DNA of 64,000 nt from Betaproteobacteria bacterium (GTDB lineage Bacteria > Pseudomonadota > Gammaproteobacteria > Burkholderiales > SG8-41): assembly GCA_025363575.1 (NCBI GenBank), contig JANYDM010000003.1, positions 5,985 to 69,984 on the forward strand, in the 5' to 3' direction. How positions within the stretch are numbered: position 1 is the first letter of the stretch; each line of letters starts with the position of its first letter. A model generated the notes under the pieces. That model had not been told where the DNA came from, ran no database searches, and saw only the letters and a program-made list of their open reading frames with translations. This document shows, in pieces, positions 26,012 through 31,578 of the stretch. A program made the translations under genes and the position numbers.

Positions 26012-26112
26012 CATTGAGCCGCAGATAAACGCAGATAAAACCAAAAACAATTATTTTTCATGGTTTGGATTTTGACGTATCCGCGTTTATCTGCTTTTAT
26101 CTGCGGCTGAAA
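26012..26112. repeat. Intergenic inverted repeat (family A)
   Basis: AGCCGCAGATAAACGCAGAT at the left and TTTATCTGCTTTTATCTGCG at the right, with an AT-rich middle, form a stem of about 25 bp. Related units lie at 23576, 35074 and 47784, and a half unit at 28383. Confidence 0.8.
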
Positions 26113-26132
26113 TGCTTTAGCAGGAGGAGACA

Positions 26133-26435
26133 ATGCCAGCTTACTGGCTCGCGCGCTGCCGGATCGACGATCCGGTCAAATACAAGCAGTACACGGACCT
26201 CGTGCCCGGCATCATCGCCAAATTCGGCGGCAAGGTGCTCGCGCGCGGCGGGCGCTACAAGATTGTCGAAGGCCCGGAGAATTTCCAGCGCTTCGTCGTC
26301 ATTGAATTTCCGGATCTGGAGCAGGCGGCCGCATGCCATGCCTCGCCCGAATATCAGAAGGCAGCCTCGTTCAGGCGCGACGGCGGCGGGGTAGTGGAGC
26401 AAGTCATCGTCGAAAGCGGCGACGCGACGAAGTAA
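26133..26435 (+). CDS. DUF1330 domain protein
   Basis: 100 residues after AGGAGGAG. YWLARCRIDDPVKYKQYTDLVPGIIAKFGGKVLARGG and FQRFVVIEFPDLEQAAACHASPEYQ are the DUF1330 (dimeric alpha-beta barrel) pattern. Cytoplasmic, function unknown; such proteins often accompany catabolic operons. Likely in one transcript with the lyase upstream and the Bug protein downstream, though repeats separate all three. Confidence 0.85.
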   Translation: MPAYWLARCRIDDPVKYKQYTDLVPGIIAKFGGKVLARGGRYKIVEGPENFQRFVVIEFPDLEQAAACHASPEYQKAASFRRDGGGVVEQVIVESGDATK

Positions 26436-26458
26436 TCCGATCGCCGCATAAAATAAAA

Positions 26459-26497
26459 TCCCCTCCCCCTTGATGGGAGGGGTTAGGGTGGGGGTGA
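26459..26497. repeat. C-rich intergenic inverted repeat (family B)
   Basis: CCCCTCCCCCTTGATGGGAG continuing into GGGTTAGGGTGGGGGTGAG; forms a short G/C hairpin just before the ATG of the Bug gene at 26501. Confidence 0.65.
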
Positions 26498-26500
26498 GCA

Positions 26501-27439
26501 GTGATGAGAATGATCTACGCAGGTTTATTCATTGCGACTGCCGTGCCCGCTCTCGCGCAAAACTATCCTTCCAAACCCATACGCTTCGTCACCGGCGGCG
26601 GGCCGGACGCGATGGCGCGCCTGCTCGGCCCCAAGATGACCGCGACGTGGGGCCAGCAGATCGTGATCGAGGAACGCGGCGGCGGCGGAATACTGTCCGG
26701 CGAAACCGTCGCGCGTGCGTCGCCCGACGGTTATACGCTGATGCTGGCGACAACCACGCACACGATGAACCCGAATTTCTTCAAGCTCTCGTATGACCTG
26801 ATACGCGATTTCGCGCCGGTGACCTTGCTGGGCAAGATTTCTTTCGTGCTGTCGGTGCATCCGTCGCTGCCGGTGAAATCGATCGATGAATTGATCAAAC
26901 TCGCGCGCGCCAAAACTGGACAGCTGAATGCGGGATCCGGCGGTACCGGTTCACCCGCGCATCTCATCATCGAATTGTTAAAAAGCCGCGCGGGTGTGAA
27001 CATCGTGCACGTGCCGTACAAGACGGTGGGCCAGGCGGTGACGGCGCTGATCGGTAATGAAGTGCAGCTGATGTTCGTCGTGTCGCCGTCGGCAGTCCCG
27101 CAGATTCAGGCGGGGCGCATTCGTCCGCTCGCCGTCTCGACCCTCACGCGCTCGGCGAGCCTGCCCGACGTGCCGACGGTCGCCGAGTCGGGTTTGCCCG
27201 GCTTCGACGCGCCCGCCTGGAACGGCGTGCTGGTGCCGGCACGCACGCCGCCGGCCATCATCAACAAGCTGCATGCGGAACTCGTCAAAGACCTGATGCT
27301 GCCCGATGTGCTCGAGCGCATCGCCCTGCTGGGTTTCGAGCCGGTCGGCAATACGCCGCAGGAATACGGCGTGTTCTTGCGCGCGGAACTCGCAAAGTGG
27401 GCGAAGCTGGCGAAGGAGATAGGGGCTAAGGCGGAGTGA
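26501..27439 (+). CDS. Tripartite tricarboxylate transporter-type substrate-binding protein (Bug/TctC family)
   Basis: 312 residues with a Sec signal peptide (MRMIYAGLFIATAVPALAQ). NYPSKPIRFVTGGGPDAMARLL, the short GQQIVIEERGGGG loop, HPSLPVKSIDELIKLARAKTGQLN and VNIVHVPYKTVGQAVTALI are Bug hallmarks. The C-terminal 72 residues are duplicated at 28116-28331. Binds an anionic ligand in the periplasm; no TctA/TctB membrane partners are present in the window. The ribosome site is not clear because a repeat abuts the start. Confidence 0.88.
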   Translation: MMRMIYAGLFIATAVPALAQNYPSKPIRFVTGGGPDAMARLLGPKMTATWGQQIVIEERGGGGILSGETVARASPDGYTLMLATTTHTMNPNFFKLSYDLIRDFAPVTLLGKISFVLSVHPSLPVKSIDELIKLARAKTGQLNAGSGGTGSPAHLIIELLKSRAGVNIVHVPYKTVGQAVTALIGNEVQLMFVVSPSAVPQIQAGRIRPLAVSTLTRSASLPDVPTVAESGLPGFDAPAWNGVLVPARTPPAIINKLHAELVKDLMLPDVLERIALLGFEPVGNTPQEYGVFLRAELAKWAKLAKEIGAKAE

Positions 27440-27501
27440 AGCTTTAACGCGACTCAACCGCGAGCCTAATGCTGCCGTTGGTGGGCATACTCGTCGCTGG
27501 G

Positions 27502-27822
27502 TCAGGCGCCGACCTTCCGGAGGGACTTGGGTGGAATATTGCCGAGTTCCTTCAGGATACCGGGCACCAGCGGTGCGAGGTGTTCCATGCGATTGCTGAC
27601 TGCTTCAACGACAAGCACAGCGATTGGCAGGGCGGCAAGGTTCTGCTGGAACTCAAGGTTCCCGTCCATCGTCAGGAACACATCGAATTCCGAGGCGGCG
27701 AGTCCGAGCAGCTTTCCATTCTTGATGCCTGTCCACCCGCTGCGCTGAACGGTGGAAACCGTGTGACCAACCAGCATTGCCGCAAGACGATGCGGTAGAT
27801 CCTCGTCAAGCAGGATGCGCAT
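27502..27822 (-). CDS. DUF5615 PIN-like protein (putative toxin)
   Basis: 106 residues from ATG 27822 (MRILLDEDLPHRLAAML). DEDLP and FDVFLTMDGNLEFQQNL supply the acidic residues of the PIN-like DUF5615 fold, usually read as a ribonuclease. Overlaps the DUF433 gene by 17 bases, the standard arrangement of the DUF433/DUF5615 toxin-antitoxin-like pair. An in-frame codon ten residues upstream also exists. The pair lies between a Bug gene and a duplicate of its 3' end. Confidence 0.8.
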   Translation of the reverse strand: MRILLDEDLPHRLAAMLVGHTVSTVQRSGWTGIKNGKLLGLAASEFDVFLTMDGNLEFQQNLAALPIAVLVVEAVSNRMEHLAPLVPGILKELGNIPPKSLRKVGA

Positions 27823-28024
27823 CTGGGATGATTGCGGCGCGCGCCTCTTCAAGCACTCCTACCGCCAGTTCGCGACTGACGGACGGAAAGTCATCCAGGA
27901 AGACCTCCAACGAGTCTCCAGCCTCAAGGTGATCGAATAGCGTCTTGACCGGGACCCGCGTGCCAATGAAAACGGGGGTTCCGCTGTGGATTTCGGGGTC
28001 GACGGTGATCAGCGGCGTCTTCAT
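27806..28024 (-). CDS. DUF433 domain protein (putative antitoxin)
   Basis: 72 residues. PLITVDPEIHSGTPVFIGTRVPVKTLFDHLEAGDSLEVFLDDFP is the DUF433 winged-helix pattern. Upstream partner of the DUF5615 gene, translated first; probably binds both DNA and toxin. Members of this pair are known from many mobile or variable chromosomal regions. Confidence 0.85.
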   Translation of the reverse strand: MKTPLITVDPEIHSGTPVFIGTRVPVKTLFDHLEAGDSLEVFLDDFPSVSRELAVGVLEEARAAIIPDAHPA

Positions 28025-28115
28025 GGCGGATCTCCAGCGCAGGCTATCGCAACAGTATACTCCAGCAAATTTACCGGCCGTCTAAGGCTTCACTGATCAG
28101 CGTGCGCCGGAGTTG

Positions 28116-28331
28116 AGCGGCGTACTGGTGCCGGCGCGCACGCCTGCGGCCGTCATCACGAAGCTGCACACGGAACTCGTCAAAGACCTGCTGCCCGATG
28201 TGCTCGAGCGCATCGCCCTGCTTGGTTTCGAGCCGGTCGGCAATACGCCGCAGGAGTACGGCGTGTTCTTGCGCGCGGAGCTCGCGAAGTGGGCGAAACT
28301 GGCGAAGGAGATAGGGGCTAAGGCGGAGTGA
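28116..28331 (+). pseudogene. Duplicated 3' fragment of the Bug/TctC gene at 26501
   Basis: The sequence from GGCGTACTGGTGCCGGC to the stop repeats 27226-27439 almost base for base, including the end AKEIGAKAE and the first bases after the stop. One codon is missing (KDLLPDV against KDLMLPDV). The first about 240 codons are absent and no ribosome site or signal peptide precedes it. A remnant of a second copy or of an unequal recombination event. Confidence 0.85.
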
Positions 28332-28404
28332 CGCTCGTGCGTCGATCTGTAACGGATGCGGCTTCAAAAATCCAGAAATTATTTGCCGCCGATAAACGCA
28401 GATT

Positions 28405-28461
28405 GTCTAACGTGGCGTTCAGCCGCCGCTGTAGGCGGTCGGATGCAACGAATGGTTCGGG
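28405..28461 (-). other. attC recombination site of the BrnT/BrnA cassette
   Basis: Read leftward: R'' CCCGAAC (28461-28455), L'' CATTCGTTGCATCCGACCGCC, loop TACAG, L' CGGCGGCTGAACGCCAC and R' GTTAGAC (28411-28405). The arms are imperfectly complementary with bulged bases, as in folded attC sites. It starts seven bases after the brnA stop. To its left is a half copy of the family A repeat (28383-28403). Confidence 0.65.
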
Positions 28462-28468
28462 GTCATTG

Positions 28469-28768
28469 TCATGCTCTGCGGGAATGGCGTTCCACATATT
28501 TTCGAAGCACACCATCCATTCGCGATTGCCAACCGTCGCCCGTGGACTTGAAGTACGCAACAACCTCGGGGCTGTAGCGAACCGAAACGAGCAGTTTCTT
28601 GTTCTCGGATTTCGGGCGCCCGCGTAGCGCTCGCATGGGTACCATGGCCTTCAGTTGCTTCGGCGTAAGCGGGAGAGCGTCGGGATCGCCTTTCGCCGCC
28701 GCGGTAATGGCCCGGTCTTCTTCGGCGGTGGGAATTATTACAGAAAGACGCTTAGGGGCGCTGGACAT
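28469..28768 (-). CDS. brnA: BrnA family antitoxin
   Basis: 99 residues. The C-terminal GRPKSENKKLLVSVRYSPEV and VAYFKSTGDGWQSRMDGVLR segments are the BrnA ribbon-helix-helix signature; the acidic or flexible N-terminal part would wrap the toxin. Overlaps brnT by 17 bases. Neutralises BrnT and represses the operon in known systems. Ends eight bases before its attC site. Confidence 0.88.
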   Translation of the reverse strand: MSSAPKRLSVIIPTAEEDRAITAAAKGDPDALPLTPKQLKAMVPMRALRGRPKSENKKLLVSVRYSPEVVAYFKSTGDGWQSRMDGVLRKYVERHSRRA

Positions 28769-29021
28769 AGTGTTTCACCTCACGACGATTGGCGCGGCGC
28801 AGACTAATGATCCTTCGCACTTCGCCTCGATCAACAAAGGCAACGTAGTACAGAATCCCGGTTTTCGGCGCGAGCGCGACCATACGCGTCTCGCTGTATT
28901 CGAACCGGCCATCGATCCACACCAACGCTGCTTCCCAATCGAGTTCGACTGCCAGGATCAGGGAAACACCGTGTTTCGCTTGGTTTATTCTGTCTTTGGC
29001 TGGATCGAACTCAAAACGCAT
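28752..29021 (-). CDS. brnT: BrnT family ribonuclease toxin
   Basis: 89 residues. MRFEFDPAKDRINQAKHGVSLILAVEL is the BrnT start (FxFDPxKxxxNxxKHG), followed by YYVAFVDRGEVRRIISLRRANRREVKHY, with the basic catalytic residues of the RelE-like fold. Upstream gene of the pair, as is usual for brnTA. A strong promoter lies only a few bases before its ATG, so the message may be leaderless. Confidence 0.88.
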   Translation of the reverse strand: MRFEFDPAKDRINQAKHGVSLILAVELDWEAALVWIDGRFEYSETRMVALAPKTGILYYVAFVDRGEVRRIISLRRANRREVKHYVQRP

Positions 29022-29023
29022 CT

Positions 29024-29055
29024 ATTATCGTAGCTACAATAAATACGCCTGTCAA
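29024..29055 (-). promoter_or_regulatory. Cassette-borne promoter and palindromic operator of brnTA
   Basis: On the minus strand TTGACA (29055-29050), 17-base spacer, TACGAT (29032-29027), with GATAAT also available three bases on. The spacer and -10 contain ATTGTAGCTACGAT, a near-perfect dyad that would suit BrnA autorepression. The brnT ATG begins at 29021. Confidence 0.65.
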
Positions 29056-29081
29056 GGAAGCGACTCTCAGTGCTGAATGAC

Positions 29082-29171
29082 GCCGAACGTGGAAGTGAGG
29101 GGCGGCCGGAGCGAAGCGGAGGGAACTGCAAGCGCAGCTTGCAGCCGTCCCTCTCGACTGTAGTGTTAAGC
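29082..29171 (-). other. attC recombination site of the DUF1851 cassette
   Basis: Read leftward: R'' GCTTAAC (29171-29165), long imperfect arms (ACTACAGTCGAGAGGGACGG against CCGCCCCTCACTTCCAC), an internal hairpin CTGCAAGCTGCGCTTGCAG, and R' GTTCGGC (29088-29082). About 90 bp, within the usual attC size. R' deviates by one base from GTTRRRY. Confidence 0.6.
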
Positions 29172-29172
29172 G

Positions 29173-29656
29173 TCACCACAGTCGCCACCACGGTTTTTGC
29201 GGCGGAGGATTTGCCTTCTCCCGATTGACCGATTGGCCGAGCGCCTGACTGCTAATGCTGTGCCAGACAACTGTATCCATAACTTGAGCCTTAGAAGCGC
29301 GGCTCGCCCGTAAAAACCGGATGAGGAACTGGAGCGAATGCTTGGAGTGATGTTCTTTCGAGTCCGCGCTCTCTAAGTTCAAACACAAGCTGGCTTCGGA
29401 GATGTTGCTCCTGCCAGGGCTGAGAGTGCATGTTTTCTCCAAACTCTGCCTGTGATTTTGCAACCTCTCCAATTTGTCCTGAGAAAGAATCTAGCTTCCA
29501 GATTGACTGATCTGGCCTTGTAAAGAAAACGTCTCCGAAGGCCGACGTGCCAATTGGCAAGACCTTGCCACTAATAACAGGCCAACAAGAGAGGATTCGC
29601 CCAAAGTCGATGTTTGAATCTTGCGAGAGAAGATCGTCCCAAGTGAGTTTTGTCAT
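29173..29656 (-). pseudogene. DUF1851 (T6SS immunity Tdi1 C-terminal-like) gene with a frameshift
   Basis: ATG 29656 opens MTKLTWDDLLSQDSNIDF, with PIGTSAFGDVFF and IWKLDSFSGQIGEV typical of DUF1851. The frame stops at 29291 after HPVFTGEPRF. Dropping one base in the following TTCTAAGG run rejoins a second frame reading KAQVMDTVVWHSISSQALG, the expected C-terminal helix of the family, and ends at 29173 directly against the attC site. Whole product would be about 160 residues. The break could be a mutation, a sequencing error in this assembly or, less likely, programmed frameshifting. Confidence 0.65.
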
Positions 29657-29661
29657 GTGAC

Positions 29662-29727
29662 GCTTAACGTTCGCGTTGAATGGCGCGCAGGTTTATCGCG
29701 CGTCCATTTTCGAACACGCGGTTAGGC
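29662..29727 (-). other. attC recombination site of the LprI-like cassette
   Basis: Read leftward: R'' GCCTAAC (29727-29721), L'' CGCGTGTTCGAAAATGGACG, loop GATAAACCT, L' GCGCGCCATTCAACGCGAAC, R' GTTAAGC (29668-29662). Both core sites fit the RYYYAAC / GTTRRRY consensus exactly and the arms pair with extrahelical bases. The next cassette's ATG (29656) follows R' by five bases. Confidence 0.8.
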
Positions 29728-29755
29728 ATGCGGTTTCCGAAAGTTGGCAAGTACT

Positions 29756-30121
29756 CTATCGTGATTGCCATTTCAGTAGCGCTTCCGTACGCTGTTGTGT
29801 CATGTAGGACTCGCAGCTTATTTGCTCCCAAACCGGCTTGTCCCACGCGCCATTTTCCCAAACGCGCTGACACTGTGCGTCGCGATCTTTAATCCACGCT
29901 CGCTGTTCTTCTCTAAGGCGCTTTCGGGAGTCGGGCGGAAGCTGGGACATCACTTGCCGATAGACACGATTGAGTCGCTTATCGAGTCGCGCGTTTTCAA
30001 GGTCGTTGCAATAGTCCATGTCGTGTTGAGTCCACGCGTTTCGACAGTCTACGGCGGAATGGACAGCGGGGCTTTGAGCTACCAATGTGATGACAAATAT
30101 GTACCGCAATTGTCGATTCAC
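29756..30121 (-). CDS. LprI-type lysozyme inhibitor-like protein (DUF1311)
   Basis: 121 residues from a GTG start with AGGTGAGG close upstream. Signal peptide RQLRYIFVITLVAQSPAVHS, then the DUF1311 pattern: AWTQHDMDYCNDLENARLDKRLNRVYRQ, LPPDSRKRLREEQRAWIKDRDAQC and a C-terminal Cys, giving the conserved four cysteines. LprI proteins bind and inhibit host or phage lysozymes. First (rightmost) cassette of the array; it lies next to the presumed attI end and so would be best expressed. Confidence 0.8.
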   Translation of the reverse strand: MNRQLRYIFVITLVAQSPAVHSAVDCRNAWTQHDMDYCNDLENARLDKRLNRVYRQVMSQLPPDSRKRLREEQRAWIKDRDAQCQRVWENGAWDKPVWEQISCESYMTQQRTEALLKWQSR

Positions 30122-30144
30122 GCCCTCACCTCATCATGCCTAAC

Positions 30145-30329
30145 TTTAAATTAGTTGACAATTCGTAGATGCTAAACGCATATATTTGTATACGCAACGA
30201 TATGCAGAAATATATATACATCTGCGTGGGTATATCTACATATATATAAAACTTGATCTATGCAGGTTCGACTAATTGCATGGTGATGCTTTGAGCTTGT
30301 CCGCATTAAGCGGTAGCCAAGATCTGCTT
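30145..30329. other. AT-rich segment upstream of the cassette array
   Basis: 185 bases with several alternating TATATATA runs between 30180 and 30250, in sharp contrast to the GC-rich surroundings. On the minus strand TTGCGT, a 17-base spacer and TAGCAT could be a cassette promoter. Where an integrase would be expected there is no such frame. The rest holds no gene. Confidence 0.45.
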
Positions 30330-30881
30330 CTAAGATTTACCGTCATGCATTGAAAACGCGATCGTGCACGGGCGGTCCGAGCGGTTACTCCACGCGTGAT
30401 TGGTGCCGCGCTGCACGACGGTGTCGCCAGTCTGTAATTTCACTTCCTGCGTATCGAGCACGAGCGTGATCTCGCCTTCGAGCACGAGGCACAAGTCCAG
30501 CGTGCGCGTTTTTTGCATGTAGGGATGCGGTGCAGACTGCGCATACGTCGACGCGGCGGGCGAACCCATGGACGCGAAGAAGGATTGCACTTCGCGCGCG
30601 CCGACTTTGCCTTGCCATGTTTTGTCGGGCGGAAACGTGACGATGCGGCACACCGATCCTCCCGCCGGCGGCTCTATCGCGTGCGGCAGGTGCGAAGTAT
30701 CGGCGATGCCGGCGATGCGCGCGGGCGTGCGGTCGGTGACCCACACGCGCGTCGCGCTGTAGCCCGGGCGCGCGGGATCGGTCTTGACGTCGCGCACCGG
30801 CGCGTCGGAGATGGCTCTCGATTTTTCGTTCTCGTCAACGCAGACGATGCGGCGCACGGGTTTCGTGGATGTCGTCATCAT
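30330..30881 (-). CDS. Cupin domain protein
   Basis: 183 residues from ATG 30881, which overlaps the upstream cupin stop as TGATG; another ATG lies one codon later. The C-terminal half is a single cupin barrel: LDLCLVLEGEITLVLDTQEVKLQTGDTVVQRGTNHAWSNRS, with metal-ligand-like Glu and His. The N-terminal RRIVCVDENEKSRAI and PPAGGSVCRIVTFPPD resemble the neighbouring cupin, so the pair arose by duplication. Cytoplasmic. Enzyme or binding role unknown. Confidence 0.8.
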   Translation of the reverse strand: MMTTSTKPVRRIVCVDENEKSRAISDAPVRDVKTDPARPGYSATRVWVTDRTPARIAGIADTSHLPHAIEPPAGGSVCRIVTFPPDKTWQGKVGAREVQSFFASMGSPAASTYAQSAPHPYMQKTRTLDLCLVLEGEITLVLDTQEVKLQTGDTVVQRGTNHAWSNRSDRPCTIAFSMHDGKS

Positions 30882-31441
30882 CAATCCTCGTACTTCGCGC
30901 CCATCATGACGAACGCCATCAGGCTGCCCTGATTCGGATTGCACCAGCCGTGCCAGTTGCCAAGCTGCACGACGACGTCACCGGGGTTCATCACGCGCTC
31001 GCCATCGTCGAGCAGGAGTACGCGCTCGCCTTCGAGCACGATGCCGTAGTCGACGGTCTCCGACTTATGCACGGGCGACGAGTACGCGTTGGCGCCGCCC
31101 TTGTCCCAGGTGCCGCCCGGCCGCTGACGCGGCTCGTGCAACGGCACGGCTGTCTTATCATTTGCTAGATCGTAGCCGGGCGGTTTCGCCGGCGATTGCA
31201 CAATGCGTAAATGCCCGCCCGTCTCAGGCGGCTCGAAGCTGAAGAGCAGATTGCCGTCGTCACGCGTCCCGGCGAGCGGCGCAGGGCTTTCCTCGTAGAC
31301 CCATACGTCGGTCATGCCGGTGCCCGGACGGATTGCGCCGGGGTTCACGTTTGGCGCCGCGCTGTCGTAGACAACGCACGAGCGTCCCTGCGCATCGTTG
31401 CCGGTGACGACGCGCCGGATCGGTTTCAGCTTTGTTTCCAC
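30881..31441 (-). CDS. Cupin domain protein
   Basis: 186 residues from a GTG start at 31441 with GGAGGAG eight bases upstream. RRVVTGNDAQGRSCVVYDS and the barrel VDYGIVLEGERVLLLDDGERVMNPGDVVVQLGNWHGW mirror the gene that follows. Divergent from the TPP enzyme at 31579, with about 137 bases between, likely a shared control region. Such two-cupin plus TPP-enzyme neighbourhoods suggest one catabolic module. Confidence 0.8.
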   Translation of the reverse strand: METKLKPIRRVVTGNDAQGRSCVVYDSAAPNVNPGAIRPGTGMTDVWVYEESPAPLAGTRDDGNLLFSFEPPETGGHLRIVQSPAKPPGYDLANDKTAVPLHEPRQRPGGTWDKGGANAYSSPVHKSETVDYGIVLEGERVLLLDDGERVMNPGDVVVQLGNWHGWCNPNQGSLMAFVMMGAKYED

Positions 31442-31578
31442 AGCAGAGACTCCTCCGGAGTTATCGTTATGTGCGGGTGATGATTATAAGCAAGGTGCGT
31501 GCAAAAAAACTCCAAAAGTTTCTCCGCGCCAATTATTTCGTTGGTAGTATTGCATTCCTTCGAGGGGAGATTTCCACA

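Larger units (their letters stand above)
28405..30144 (-). mobile_element. Integron gene-cassette array without integrase (CALIN-like), three cassettes read leftward
   Basis: Three attC sites (29662-29727, 29082-29171, 28405-28461) in the same orientation each follow the 3' end of a small leftward gene, within 2-28 bases of its stop. The right boundary is GTTAGGC on the minus strand (30144-30138), preceded by CTAATTTAAA, close to the end of the class 1 attI site (CTAAAACAAA-GTTAGGC). Cassettes in order from the right: LprI-like, DUF1851 (frameshifted), BrnT-BrnA. No intI gene is found at either side in this window. Base composition is visibly poorer in G+C than the flanks. Confidence 0.75.

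Noticed and set aside
27440..28112. DUF433/DUF5615 pair as a fourth integron cassette
   Set aside because: No pair of attC core sites could be found at either side; the flanks are instead the duplicated Bug 3' end.
29664..29873. 69-codon leftward frame between the DUF1851 and LprI-like genes
   Set aside because: It consists largely of the attC site and the antisense or out-of-frame end of the LprI-like gene.
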